64,000 bases of DNA. It comes from Sipunculus nudus. Taxonomy: Eukaryota; Annelida; Sipuncula; Golfingiida; Sipunculidae. Each line of letters begins with the position of its first letter. The stretch's first letter is position 1. Under the pieces are notes generated by a model, which was not told where the DNA came from, made no database searches, and worked only from the letters and a program-made list of their open reading frames with translations. The translations under genes were made by a program, and so were the position numbers. Shown piece after piece: positions 11,958 through 23,487 of the stretch. The stretch covers positions 39,760,164 to 39,824,163 of the forward strand of contig CM049315.1 in assembly GCA_026874595.1 (NCBI GenBank), in the 5' to 3' direction.

Positions 11958-12057
11958 TTAATATACGTTAATACAGATTGACATTCCACATTAACTGATA
12001 CTTATACATATATTATTACTGGTAGGCGTACGTCTCAGTCCATATCGAGAATATCAA

Positions 12058-13005
12058 TTAAATTAAAAACATCAGTTTTTCTATTGAAAATAAGTATTGA
12101 TTTAAGTAACTGGCACATAGTCGTAACCGAGTATGGATAATTTCATGTTGACGATGATTGTCGCAATAATAACTGTATATTTCTCGAGAGGCAGGGTTTA
12201 AACAGTCACGAACATTTTTCTTAAAGGAATCGATTGAAGTAGACTTAAATATATGACACTGTTCCAAAGTTTGCAGGCTATTGAAAGGAAAGAAAAGAAA
12301 ATTGGAAGGAAAGAAAAGCGACAGTCTTTCCGTTTGAACCTCAGTATCTTTAGCAAATGCGATATGCGCGGACTGTATAGGGCGAAGCATGAGACAGAGT
12401 TTGAGTTAATATATAAGCAGATAATCTGGTGCTAGTCCGTTAATCATTTCATAAAATGTGGATTGTATAGCCAACTCTCCTCTTAATATTATACTTGACC
12501 ATTATAACTTTTTTACCATAGCTCCAGTGCTGGAAGTCGAGAGCGCTCCAGTACATGTTAAACATGCTTTCCGTTGTATACTCTCAAGTTGGTATGACTG
12601 TCTGACAGAAAAATTGTTTAATATTAAAACACCATACTCCAGTACTAGATGTATTAATGGTTTATACATACGACCGAAAACTTTCATAGAGAATTGGAAT
12701 TTATATTTTTTTCAAAATTTCCAAACGCTTATTGGCTTTCAAACATATCATGTTTATGTGTTCCTGTCAGGAAAGCGAATCCCAAATATGACATGAGAAG
12801 TTCTGTGAATTTCATTTCACCTAGTTTATGCGTAATTTGTAATTTAGCATCACTGTCAAATGGCGATTGAGAACTGTAACTGGAGTTACTTTGTGAAGCA
12901 AAATAACTGTTAAAAATTTCAGCCTGATCGGCTTTGTCTATAATAATGTTCCCATTATGCCCGAACGATGAAATTTTCCACTATGCACGGCAACTGGATC
13001 TGTGA
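12058..13005 (-). pseudogene. Decayed LINE reverse transcriptase, C-terminal part (jockey/CR1-like)
   Basis: Read on the minus strand, broken frames give consecutive LINE landmarks. These are a linker-like DKADQAEIFNSYFASQS (about 12940-12885), KANKRLEILKK (about 12735), LEYGVLILNN then SYQLESIQRKACL and TGALSTSSTGAM (12640-12510), FYEMINGLAPDYL (about 12455), and IDSFKKNVRDCLNP with IIHTRLRLCASYLNQYLF near the 3' end (12240-12075). This is the thumb and C-terminal region of a non-LTR retrotransposon polymerase. The fingers/palm core is missing, and stops and frameshifts break the frame several times. It lies wholly inside the inverted-repeat element. Confidence 0.85.
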
Positions 13006-13189
13006 GTTTTATATTTATATTCTTTAAGGATCGCTTAAAGCCCTTTCTATTTTCAATATACAGAATTTTCCAAGGTAGATGGTCACGGAACTGTCGGAAG
13101 GCGCTGGGCTTCATTTTGAAAACCGTGTGTGCCCGCTGAAACTGCCAGCTTGTGCCTAGACTGAGTCGATGTGTGCTTGCTACTCATTG

Positions 13190-13510
13190 GCTAGTAATTC
13201 GAGCGCACGAATTAATAACTCGTGCGCACGAATAGTAGCCAATGAGCATTGAGCCAGCAACATAGGAGAGCTGTTCTCATTGGTCACTAATTCGTGGCCA
13301 CGGATTTGTAATTCGTGTGCACGAATTAATAAATATTTTTGTCCACCTTGGAAATATATTTTTACACCTAGTAATTCGTGCGCACGGATTAGTAATTCGT
13401 GGCCACGAATTAGTAATTCGTGCGCACGGATTAGTAATTCGTGCGCACGGATTAGTGATTCGTGCGCACGAATTAATAAATATTTTCACCATGTCGTCTC
13501 CCGGGCTCCG
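13190..13510 (-). repeat. Right terminal repeat: inverted palindrome array
   Basis: Read on the minus strand from 13510 inward, it repeats the left end: the same GC-rich tip, five palindromes, the TTTCCAAGGTGGA spacer, two more palindromes, then after a ~60-bp interruption two further palindromes at about 13196-13233. The order of GCGC- and GGCC-cored sites in the outer block is almost the same as on the left. The interruption is itself bounded by inverted CTCATTGGCTA/TAGCCAATGAG. Confidence 0.9.
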
Positions 13511-13519
13511 TATATTACA

Positions 13520-14870
13520 GCGGCTCAATAATATGAAAAATTGGAAGAGCCACACTGGACTTATATATAAATACTGTATGAAATATCGACATAAGAGATA
13601 CTCAGGTTTCAGAAATTAAACACAATACAAGATTTAATATTTGGTGAAAATCCCACAAAATCTGAAATATATCACAGAAGGTTGCATAGATTGGTCAAAA
13701 AATCAGATTGACTGAAGATTTTAGATAAACGCAAAACGATAGTGCAAAGAAACTGTGTAAATAGTTTCCTTGCAGGATTGCTATTTATAACAAATAGCCA
13801 AATAATGAACTTGTTATAATTATTTAAAGTAAAGGTTGAAGTAGAATATGCATATAGATGGATTCTAATAACATGTTTCTCTTGATAGAATTAATGATCG
13901 ACTTGATGCGAATAATTATAGGGTAATGATTGATAACTAGTATAACAAATAAAAGTTTATAGTTGACCGAAACCTGAAGTAACGACTCTGGTCATTAATC
14001 TGTTTACGTGAACAGAATTTCCCATCTTTAACACTATGAAGAAAACCTTTTCTTCACCTCTCTTCGGCTACAATGTCACAACGGACTTACTTCATTAACA
14101 CTATATAATGAGGTGATGGAGCGTTGAATCGGTCAGTGTGAAAGAGAACACCTAATCATAGACCAACTCATAATAGCTAATTACCTAATTAAACACCTGT
14201 GCCGCTCTGGCTGTCAGTTTTACCTGGGATAAATTTTACTTATCAATCAGGATCCAGTCTTATGCGGGTGACCCCGACATGCACTCTTGATTATCCAATA
14301 TTTTGTTTAAAACACAGAATTATATCAAAAGATCATAAAGAACGATTACTTGTCATGATAAAATAACAATCTTTCTAAATATATAGCTATCTTAGAAGAT
14401 CTCTGTTTCTTATAACACACAATCATTAAATGATTCTTAAATGACGATTTAAGAAAGCCACAGTTTACATATTCGATATATTACTCTACGTTCCCGTGTC
14501 TAAATCCCTTGTCGATGGGCCGTAACCGATTTTAAATTTTAAATTGCAGTCAAGTTCTGTGTACGTGTATCTGCCACAGACTAGTTAGTATGGCTATGAT
14601 AATTCTCTCAGGTAATTGATCAACGTCTAAATGATACAAATGAGTGGTAAAGCAGTTTATTTATAAGTTACTGTTTTTGTAGTAATGAGACACATCTGTT
14701 TGGTTGTGGGAAGTTCATGTAATGATAATAAGGTTTCAGGAAATAGCGTCATTTAACACAAGACAGCAAGCTGGGCAAGCTATTTAAGTGTTATTTAGAC
14801 TAAATGGTAGATATACCGTGCAGGTTATACCAGACTGTAAATATATACTTACCATCGGAACCAAAAGGTG
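13520..14870. other. No recognised feature
   Basis: AT-rich sequence with no convincing coding frame, repeat or splice pair on either strand. Confidence 0.4.
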
Positions 14871-14945
14871 AGAGAGAGAGGGTGAGTAAGTAGACAGACA
14901 GACAGACAGACAGACAATAAGAAAGACATACAGACACACAGACAG
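14868..14945 (+). repeat. GAGA and (GACA)n microsatellite
   Basis: A short GAGAGAG run followed by GTAGACAGACAGACAGACA and degenerate ACAGACA copies. It directly precedes the third AATCTGA-type repeat. Confidence 0.85.
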
Positions 14946-14999
14946 AATGAACTATGACGGGTGCAACTGGTAAGAGTGAATCGATTATAGATTAATCCA

Positions 15000-15495
15000 G
15001 ATTCCTAGGGGCTAAGTCTGGAATTAATTTCGGATTACTCTCGTGGTTAACATGAAAACGTTTTCATATTACCCCATACGATTTTAGATAACAATCTTCT
15101 GGATTTCTCAAGTTAGTTTGGATCTTTGCATAATTTATGTTTGTACATAAAGTGTCACCCTTGTAAAAGTGTAAGAGTCCGCATAAATGTGCTTAACAAT
15201 TTAATTAAAATTCTGGGACAATTTTATTTTTCATATATTGATTCCAGTTTTAAATATCGTATCTTACGCGTGATGTATTAAAATAATATATCATGAGTTT
15301 AAAGACTACAGATTCATCATTTAATAGAATCAGTAAAGGGGAAATCTAAACAGTGCAGGGGTTGGGGGGGGGGGGTAACCTGAAATTCGATTCAGTCTAC
15401 CCCGAGGTGGTCTGATTTCATCAATTTTAGAATACCGGGAATAATCTAAATAGGAGCGGGGGGGGGGGGTACCCGGAAGGGGGGGGGGGGGGGGT
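15000..15495. repeat. Dispersed AATCTGA-type repeat, copy 3, with G-runs
   Basis: The left end has 'GATTAATCCAGATTCC' and the right end 'GGGAATAATCTAAATAGGAG'. The AT-rich core shares 'AAAATAATATATCATGA' with the copy at 29 kb. Three long G-runs at about 15361-15375, 15460-15469 and 15479-15494 are embedded near the right end. Confidence 0.55.
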
Positions 15496-15523
15496 ATGCG
15501 GATGTATTTAGCTTGTCGTAACT

Positions 15524-15835
15524 GTGAGGCTTAAGAGGAATTATTATATAAACATAGTATACCATAAAGGGCAGCAGCGTTTATACTTTCTAAGGAAATT
15601 GATATTGTTTCATATGGATAGTGACCTACTTTGTGTGTTCTATTTTTCGATGGTCCAGAGTGTAATTTCTTATGTTTTGATACGCTGTTCAGGAAATCTG
15701 AATATCAAGAACAATAAGAAAATTAAACCTATAAGAAAAATAACATTAAAGGTTATTGGTTTTAATTTAGATATTATAAGTATTATTTATGAAAAATCAA
15801 GTTATGGATTTGTTAAAAAGAATAGTTCGAGGTAA
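15524..15835 (+). pseudogene. LINE polymerase C-terminal fragment
   Basis: A 103-codon frame carries GQQRLYFLRKLILFH, then FYFSMVQSVISYVLI, then a lysine-rich stretch with KITLKVIG. This matches the segment just after the reverse transcriptase core in several animal non-LTR families (pattern QQRLYFLRKL...FY.S...SVL). No core motif lies upstream, where the sequence is G-runs and another repeat, so the copy is 5' truncated. It is unrelated in sequence to the LINE at 12-13 kb. Confidence 0.8.
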
Positions 15836-16055
15836 AGCTTCCTCAGTGATTTTATTGTCTAGTTTTTATTCACTGTTTAACTTACACATTTGTTATTTTT
15901 TACAGTGAGCTAACATTGAGAGTACATGCGATGGAACACGTGTTTTTTTACTGTGCACTTTAGATCGAAGAAAAACTTGTATGATCCAAAAGTCGAATAT
16001 TAAAGACACTGCACTGCGATATATTCAACCTACGTTGAGCAATATGTAATTTAAT
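15836..16055 (+). other. Strong acceptor followed by ambiguous open frames
   Basis: An excellent 3' splice signal (TTTGTTATTTTTTACAG) ends at 15905. Two frames are open behind it: one stops after about 18 codons (ELTLRVHAMEHVF...), the other begins with TGA but then stays open to a TAA near 16047. Neither is favoured, so no exon is called. Confidence 0.2.
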
Positions 16056-16059
16056 TAGG

Positions 16060-16900
16060 GCCCCGATTGAAAAGCGGTCCCCTTTATTGATCGCTGGGTC
16101 CGTCCTAATGTCCGTCATTAACGCCTTTTTTCACGGGCATTATTTAAAATAAGAATACATTTGATTTTTTCTCAAGTTCATAGGGATCATGGCTGTCAAT
16201 ATGGCCGCCAAAGGCCATCTGGGATTTTATTTCTCGCGCAATATCTCACAGAGAACAGCCCCATCATTCTCAAATTCATAGGGATCGATGATTGATGCTA
16301 TGAGGTCTCCATCTCTATTAAATTACAGACCCTTGCAAAAACCAATATGGCCGCCAGAGCAAAATCGGTGATTTTCTTACGCGCGCAGGATCTCCAACAT
16401 AATACATTTGATCTTTCTCAAATTTACAGGGATACTTGGTGTCCTTAAGAGCTACAGCCCTGTTGAATAACAGATCTGCCCTTAGTTCAATCTCGCTGCC
16501 ACGGAACAATCGTTAGTTTTCTTCAACGCGCGGTATTTCAAAGAGACTATGTTCGGTCTTTCTTAATTCTATTAAATACATACCTAATATCCAATGTGGC
16601 TGCTATAACCAAATAACTGAATTACTTTCACGAATATTATACAGAAAATTTACACGCAAAAGGGGTATCAGAGGTCTTTAATTTCAGACTCCTGTTAATT
16701 CGTATATGGCTGCCTGGTAATTATGATAAAACCCTTTGCAATAAAGTTTTAGATAATGATGAGATATTTCTGAAACATTGCCCTTATTAGGTTAGTATTT
16801 GTGATGAGTTTAATACCATTCTGACATCCAATATGGCCCAAGGCTGCCATTTGGAGGAACTGGAGATCGCGGACGCTCATTGAGGACTACCGGGGTACCA
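16060..16900. repeat. Degenerate tandem array built on ATATGGCCGCC
   Basis: Five or six poorly conserved units repeat the order 'CAATATGGCCGCCA', 'TTTTCTTACGCGCG', 'CAATATCTCACAGAG', 'TCTCAAATTCATAGGGAT'. Clear anchors lie near 16196, 16341, 16592, 16704 and 16829, so unit length varies between about 110 and 250 bases. Non-coding satellite of some age. Confidence 0.65.
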
Positions 16901-17462
16901 AACCTCTAGTTTGCCTTGACGTTGAATCATTTTGCTGAATAAAATACAAACTATCAAAAGTAAAATGTATTATGCATATATGTAACATACACCAACAAAC
17001 AATAAATGTGTCTCAACATGTTCAAGATACTATTGTCAAATATGGTGTCATTCTATTTTGAAGGGAAAAGATTTTGTTCAGAGAAAGACACAGCTTAACA
17101 GCCGATAATCTTAAAATTAGGCTACGAATGATAAATTAACACAAACGATCCGTATTTGGTGTTCCTGAATCCTGGCGGAGGTATGCAATCTTTTATGCAG
17201 TAATTGTTGTTGACTTTTAGGGAATGATTCTTAGGTAGAGAAATATATAAGGGTACAGAAGATTAGACGAATACCATTAAATACACGTGTATGGTGTTTG
17301 AATGGTGTTTATGTATTTATTTTCTCATTCTGCAAGGCAACAACTAACACCTGCACACGTACGTTGTACAATCTGCAGTGACCTGTAGAGATCACGTCAC
17401 ATATGCATGTGATAATAACAGTGATTTGTATTTTGAGTAGTTGTGTAATATCTGTATTCCAG

Positions 17463-17649
17463 GGTTCCTGAGAGTATATGCACAGCACCGGAGTCCCTCG
17501 TTCCACTTGTGCTAGGCCTATGCTTCCTACGATTGATAGCTTCCTTGTTGGAAACTGAAGTTGGCAATCGTGAGGAGAGCGCAGTCGTCAGCATTCAGGC
17601 TCCAAGCTGTCGTGGAGCCTTCTACGGAGACGCTGCTGTGTTCCACTGA
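17463..17649 (+). CDS. Candidate last coding exon, unknown protein
   Basis: The acceptor ATATCTGTATTCCAG is followed by a frame of 61 sense codons and TGA at 17647-17649. The preceding exon would have to supply two bases. The peptide starts VPESICTAPESLVPLVLG, has a hydrophobic stretch (LVPLVLGLCFLRLIASLL) and then an acidic part (ETEVGNREES). Base composition is clearly more GC-rich than the flanks. An AATAAA lies 121 bases after the stop. Another acceptor (CTCATTCTGCAAG) ends at about 17336 and could start an alternative exon. Family not recognised. Confidence 0.35.
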
Positions 17650-17770
17650 CTGGCAACATTTCTGCTCAACGCCTCATTGAAGACATGCCGGGAACGAGAG
17701 GTGCGTGCTTTATATAATTTTATGTTACAATCCCACATGTGCGTGTTGCGTATAGCACGCGTATGCATAC

Positions 17771-17776
17771 AATAAA
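17771..17776 (+). terminator. Possible poly(A) signal AATAAA
   Basis: Canonical hexamer downstream of the candidate last exon at 17463-17649. Such hexamers are frequent in AT-rich DNA, so this only supports the exon weakly. Confidence 0.3.
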
Positions 17777-17899
17777 AAGAAAAGGAAATGCTGGCGGTGC
17801 GTTTACATCATGTTGCGTGTGTAATGTCGATACATATTTGAAATATACATGATGTAAGACGTACACTTTCGTTCGGTGTTTGGAGTCATTTTTCCGCAC

Positions 17900-19600
17900 T
17901 TGCGCCTCAAAGTTGATAAGCCTGTTATATTGGAAATATATTAAATTAATAGGAATACATTGATAAAGTGAAATGTCTTTGTATAGAGATCCGATAGATT
18001 AACAAATTTGGTTTTATCTATAAACACCAGCTCCCCATTTATTTATTTCCTAAATATCTTATGTTGGTAATGTGTTGCTTTGTGATTTTAACTTTGATAA
18101 AAAGGATATGCTTGGATTTTAGACTGAATATTATGCCTTTCCTCATCCATCGGAAAACTTGCTCTCTTCGATTTATCATTGTTATTATGAACTGAAAAAT
18201 TACAAGACAGAAGGAAATCATTGTAAAAATAATATATTTGACGGCGTATGATATATTAATTTGATTTGTGATAACCAGTGCAAGCATATATGTATGTGAA
18301 CAAGTAAAAAGACAAATACGGCATGTTCGCTAAAATATATATTTATAACTTACAACAGCAGAGGTAAATGAAATCACCTTATCTTTATATAATAAGATTT
18401 GACATTTTTGTTTATATTGTTTATATTATTAATATTTCACATCTCTAGAAAATACAATGAAGTATGTACGCGATAACACCTTCCATGGAAACTTAATTGA
18501 ACGTTTGCAGTATTTTAGACGTCACTTGAAATTTAATAGGGTTGCTCAACCCAGCTGTTGATAAATGTTTTTGAACGTCTGATTAAAATCCCGCTATTAA
18601 TTTACCTCAGACATATGGGAATTCATTACGATAGTCTGAAAGCCAGAAACCTAAACGTCAAGATGAATATAAAACTGAATATTTACTCTTCATACCTCAA
18701 AATAATGAGTCGAACGTGTTTTTCTTTGCATACCACTTAATGATTAAGGACGTATAAACTTTCGAAATCCGAATCTTGATCAGAGTTCTTCAAATGTAAT
18801 ATATACAACATAGAATGCATCAAAATACAACATTTAATTAGCTTATCCAGGTATGACGCTTTTCTGTTGGTAACAGTAATTAATATGTGGAATACGCCAG
18901 ATGGGTAACAATAAAACAAGGACCCTTTATTAATGTTAATAATGATATAGTGACACTTCTGAGAAAAAAATGTTGTTGTTAGATGTAATAAAGGAGGACA
19001 TAAATATAATTTCAGCTAAGTTTGTTGGGCCAAGCGCTTTTAGGCTGTCATAAAGATTTTCATAAGCTGAATATACGGGTGTTGAAAAAGTGAACAGACA
19101 AATCTGGAGGCGTAGATCAAAGAAACCTCCCTAATAACTCACTTACTTTTTGCGTCACCTGCCTTCTCTGTAAACGTATAGTAGGTGATTTTTCTAACTT
19201 AAATAGTCTATAATAGGGTAATCAGTGATTATTAACAGTCTTTCATGCACTGAAGACAAGTATAATTAATAAGCAATTGTACCAGAAAATGGTTGGATGG
19301 TAAAATCATATTTGATAATTAAAGGTAAAGCACCCAATGATCGATTACCATTCGATTATTTTATGTATCTCTTTTTAATCTCACTGTTTAACTATTTAAT
19401 TCGGAGAGTATTAACAAACTTGTGTATTCTACGGCTTGCCTCCCCCACACACATTAGCATGCGATAAAAATCGTGGCATGATATTATGGAAAGACTGGAT
19501 GAACCATGCTTTTATATGACATTGTGTCCTGTAATCTTACTCATCAAAAGGCGTCGCTTCAAACGTACTAGTTTTTTTTTGCAATCACGCTGAAACGCTA
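17900..19600. other. No recognised feature
   Basis: AT-rich sequence with short frames only. No repeat family, splice pair or RNA gene could be supported. Confidence 0.4.
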
Positions 19601-19603
19601 AAG

Positions 19604-19965
19604 TCTTCTTGGCGTAGAGCCCGAGATCCGACGCCGGGAGATTTTGAATTTGAATCTCAGCGGAGGAACTTTGAGATTTTTACGGTAGGCCCTCAGTCAG
19701 AGCGGGCAATCAGCAGGCTTATTGGTCATACTGTACCCAATAGCAAATGTAATTCTCTGCTTAACGAGTGGGGCTATCGGGGTATCCTCAATGTTACACA
19801 CCTAGGACACAAAAATGAGGAATATAGAACAGGGCTGATGCCAGAATAATCATGCGTGTCCGCTCTGCCACGCAGTTCGAAACCGAAATGGAATTCCGCA
19901 CATGTACTTAGTACCTAGATTAGTTTGCATTAAAGTGGAGGCGGTGGCCTTTGCACTGTAAAGCT
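19604..19965 (+). mobile_element. Degraded tRNA-derived SINE
   Basis: A box-B-like segment (GAATTTGAATCTCAGC) near 19651 and a tail block (CCGAAATGGAATTCCGCACA) near 19884 match the better-preserved SINEs at 33.4 and 34.3 kb. The box A region (TTGGCGTAGAGC) is eroded. The shared tail identifies it as the same or a sister family. Confidence 0.55.
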
Positions 19966-20717
19966 CAATGAGGAAGCAAATATTTTCGTAATGGTTGCCT
20001 CATCATCCTACAAGCACGCTGTAAACTGATATAAAACAGACCATTCGAAAGCTTTTTAGTATAACATTTAATAACACCTACCATACCTTTTTAAAAGCAT
20101 ATTGGTAAAAAAGCATTCATGACTCGCACGGATTACTAGACGGCAGCGAACTTGAATACGATACAGAAGAGGATTCGTTATTATAGAGTTTTCAGTTTGG
20201 TTTGTGAGTTCATGAATTTTCTAAATCAACACTGGTAGCATAATGTTACGATTACTGGCTGTTTACCAAAATATCAGTACGACGTGATGGATGACCATTA
20301 CGGTACACTTTCCCGTATGGCTTGTATCACTACTCAGGTTACGCCTGCCAATAAAAAAGCCTTCTGATTCGTCTATTACCCCTCTTTAAAAGAAAGACAA
20401 AAACGGTTGTGTGTGAAAAAGCAAATACCAGATGTTTATATGGTAAAGAGGTCTGAGGATTAAAATGAAATTAATAAAGATGATAGTGCTATTTCAATAT
20501 TGGGGCTGTAACAATAAACCGATGCCCGACACATTGACATACGAAGTCTCATTTCTTTCTTTGAAGTGTCATTAAATATTAGTGTACTATGATGATTTTT
20601 ATCATCCGATGTAAATCGACGGCCGACATTTATAGAAGTCCCTCATACACATGAAGTAATGTTAGATAAAACGTTATTGGTTATCAACGAATTTGACAGT
20701 TTATCTTTGACTGATTA

Positions 20718-20972
20718 ATGAAAATAAATTGTACATGTTTTCAAATTAATTTTGTTAGAGGCAGTTCGGTTATTTTTCCATCAACATTTATAAACATTGG
20801 TATGGAGAAGAAAAGTAATACATATTGGTTTAAACATATTTATTTCTTTTGGAATGTACAAGTAGCGCTGAAGCGCTTATATAAGTACTCTCCAAACATA
20901 CAAACAGGAGATACAATATACAAATGTCAAACAATTGAAGGGAATTGTGCATATAACATAAAACCGTTATAA
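20718..20972 (+). other. 84-codon frame in unit A, probably non-coding
   Basis: This frame (MKINCTCFQINFVRG...) has an almost identical partner at 24283-24537. Between them I count five amino-acid changes and only one silent change in the first half, and none in the second half. That pattern gives no sign of selection for protein sequence. No known motif. Confidence 0.3.
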
Positions 20973-21269
20973 CAGTATATAAATGAATGTCTCAATGATT
21001 TGCAAATATATATAATATAATTTGCATTCAATATCAATATGTGGGGATATCAAATCCGATAAAATCTGTTATCGATCATGCGTTATACGATGTATCCATG
21101 ATATTTACAGAAGGATAAGATATGAACAATCAGCAAAGTCTGATAAATACATGTGTGATACAAGAACCCAGTTCGGTCATTAAAGGTATTGACCTGGTAG
21201 ACGTGTAGAATAAATATAGATAATATAGATAATATATCACAGTTACATTACATTTCATGACATTTTCAG

Positions 21270-21500
21270 CATAAGAGAACGTCTTGATGATTTAAGATAT
21301 GTGAAGACATGATCAAGTATACATTGATTAACTATTAAACTGAAATCCGATGACCCATGTAATAAGATAGACATTAATTTATCGGTTTGTCGTCTGTCTG
21401 GATTTGACATGAAAGAAGCTATTATATCAGGGATTATATTTTGTAATTGCTCGAGAGCAGCTGTCGTGCGATTCTGTAGTATGGACCCATTAAGAAGTGA
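21270..21500 (-). pseudogene. LINE C-terminal fragment in unit A
   Basis: On the minus strand the frame reads RTTAALEQLQNIIPDIIAS, then SNPDRRQTDKLMSILLHGSS and ILDHVFTYLKSS. This layout (R-x-x-D/T ... LLHG-SS ... hydrophobic helix) is the extreme C-terminus of animal CR1/jockey-like LINE polymerases. The upstream thumb region present in unit B is missing here. Confidence 0.7.
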
Positions 21501-21839
21501 ACATTGATTAGTGTCGGACAGACCATGTCTTTATAGATGGTCTTGGAGGCAGCTATGGCCAAGCCTATGTCTTGAAATTAAAATATTTTGCATTTTTTCA
21601 TAACTATATTATAATGGAAGGTCGGACGCTAAGCCAAGGTATCTGTTTAGAGAAGATTTAAAACACAATTCAGAATACAGCCTAAGAGTAGTCTGAAATA
21701 AAAATAAAAGAATTCTGTCTGGGCCTAGGTCCCATATATACAGTCAAATCTTTAAGAGTCCTATCCTGATATCTAGTTTCTGTTAAATAAGGATGATCCG
21801 TTGAACGTATTATTAGAATAGACCAGAAAACATCAGTCT

Positions 21840-22200
21840 CAGGGCACAGCAATTCTTCGTTGTTTTAGTCAATGTGTTTATAACAAGGGGGGGGGTGGTC
21901 AAAATAATCCAAATAGCTGCAATAAAGACATCAAGTCAGATAAACCAGCTTTTCGCGAAAGGGCGTTTTGCAGCTTCCCCACATAAACAACCAACCACCT
22001 CAGGTTGCATGGTTTTTCGTTTCTTGAGACCGCTGTGTTTACTAACAGCTTGTTGATAGGCAACCACACACCATCACAGAGACATTAGAAGAACGGTTCG
22101 TAGCAGGAATCACCTAGAATCCGTCAATGTGTAAGCAGAACAAGCCAGGATTGACATAAACTCTATAGAAAAGCTGGTGAATAGATAACTTTAATTAGTT
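21840..22200 (+). repeat. Dispersed repeat family with 'CAACCACCTCAGGTT', unit A copy
   Basis: Blocks in order: 'AATAATCCAAATAGC', 'ACAAAGACATC'-like, 'GGGCGTTTTGCAGC', 'CAACCAACCACCTCAGGTT', 'GTGTTTACTAACAGCTTG', 'AGGAATCACCTAGAATC', 'AACAAGCCAG', 'ATAAACTCTATAGAAA'. The same order recurs at 25720-26060, 28050-28440, 44090-44400 and 46160-46400, always on this strand. Confidence 0.7.
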
Positions 22201-22225
22201 CTAGTATCTTGTAAACTCTCTTTTT

Positions 22226-22226
<1 letters not shown>

Positions 22227-22268
<42 letters not shown>
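22227..22268 (+). repeat. (CT)n microsatellite, unit A
   Basis: About 40 bases of TC repeat. The partner in unit B (26092-26139) is of different length. Confidence 0.9.
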
Positions 22269-22271
<3 letters not shown>

Positions 22272-22790
22272 GACACGTCTTCCTTAGATGGGCGGAGTAC
22301 TTGAAGAAAACGATATTTCGGTGATTATTATGTCCATTATTTTTAGTTCCAGAACGGTTTTCCATGTTGTATAATGTTTTAGTCACAGGAGAAGTAGCAA
22401 AACATGAGTAAGAAGACGAGATATTATACTAATGAAAACCTACGTGTATAAGAACAATCTATATAGATAAGAGAAACGAAAAACGTTTTTTTTTTAAATT
22501 TTTAAATTGCGAATATTTAACAAGATACATCAAAATAAACAGGAAATTTATTCTTTCAATAAAGACCATATTGACTAGCGGGAAGATTATACTTGAACAC
22601 AGTGAAGCAAAGAGCTTTATATTTATCTCGGATATGGAACATAATACACCGAAATGAGCAGTTTTTCAACGATGATAAGAGGTGCCCGAAAATAATGCAT
22701 ACTATCACTTTGGCTGGGAACTTTTTGTGTAACAGGTAAGTAATTACCTCTTTTCAAGTATTTTATCCTAAACGAAATAAACCGTTTCTT

Positions 22791-23335
22791 TGATTGCCGC
22801 AAAATAAACACAATGACCATAATCTTCGGTGCATTAAATCAGCGCTTCTTGGTTTTATGTGAAGTTATGACGTGTTCTTGGGTTATATCCTCTACACAAC
22901 GGGGAAAATAACGGATTACTGACCAATTAATAGTTTTCTTCAGTAATACTGTTACGCGACCATCCACGCCGACTACGGTGAAAGGTCATTCATGTTCATT
23001 AACACATACAAAAAGATTAAAGAAAAAGTACTTGCGCTTGTAGACAGAATTGTAATCCTCGATTGCCGCAAAATAATAACAATTCTGATGACCATAATCT
23101 TCGGTGCAATAAATCAGCGCTCCTTGGTTTTATCTGAAGTAATGATGTGTTCTTTTGATTCATATCTTCTACGCAACGGAGAAAAATAACGGATTACTGT
23201 CATTCAATCATTTTCTTCAGTAACACTGTTACGCGCGCATCTCGGGTGACCATTGTGAAAGGTCATTCATGTTCATTAACACTTACAAAAAGATCAAAGT
23301 AGAAGTATTTGCGCTTGCAGACAGAATTGTAATCA
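22791..23335 (+). repeat. Two-copy 270-bp tandem repeat, unit A
   Basis: Each copy runs from GATTGCCGCAAAATAA through CTTCGGTGCA, CAGCGCT, CAACGGGGAAAATAACGG, CACTGTTACGCG and CATGTTCATTAACAC to GACAGAATTGTAATC. The same two-copy structure is in unit B at 26681-27235. Confidence 0.85.
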
Positions 23336-23487
23336 TTTAACTGTGGAAATCGTGGGAATGATGTTTGTTTATCATTTGTGGATTTGTATATGACGGTTTT
23401 AGACGGGAAGTGTGATTGTATGGAAAAGGATGGATTGTGATGAAACTCAACAGAAATGTAAACTTATATAATATCTCGTCTACATAC

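Larger units (their letters stand above)
11450..13510. mobile_element. 2.06-kb inverted-repeat element with palindrome-array ends
   Basis: The two ends are inverted copies of each other. Both start CGGAGCCCGGGAGACGACAT, then GGTGAAAA and AATATTTAT, then arrays of 16-bp palindromes, then a spacer with TTTCCAAGGTGGA. Homology runs inward for about 300 bp. TA flanks both outer edges (11448-11449 and 13511-13512), which could be a TA target duplication but is weak evidence in AT-rich DNA. No transposase is visible inside. The centre holds a (TA)n run and a decayed minus-strand LINE. It is best read as a non-autonomous DNA transposon, or a captured segment between two inverted satellite blocks. 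Confidence 0.7.

Noticed and set aside
13277-13619. Open frames reading N-S-C-A-R-I or A-H-G-L-V-I repeats on both strands
   Set aside because: They are translations of the 21-bp palindrome array, which has no stops in several frames.
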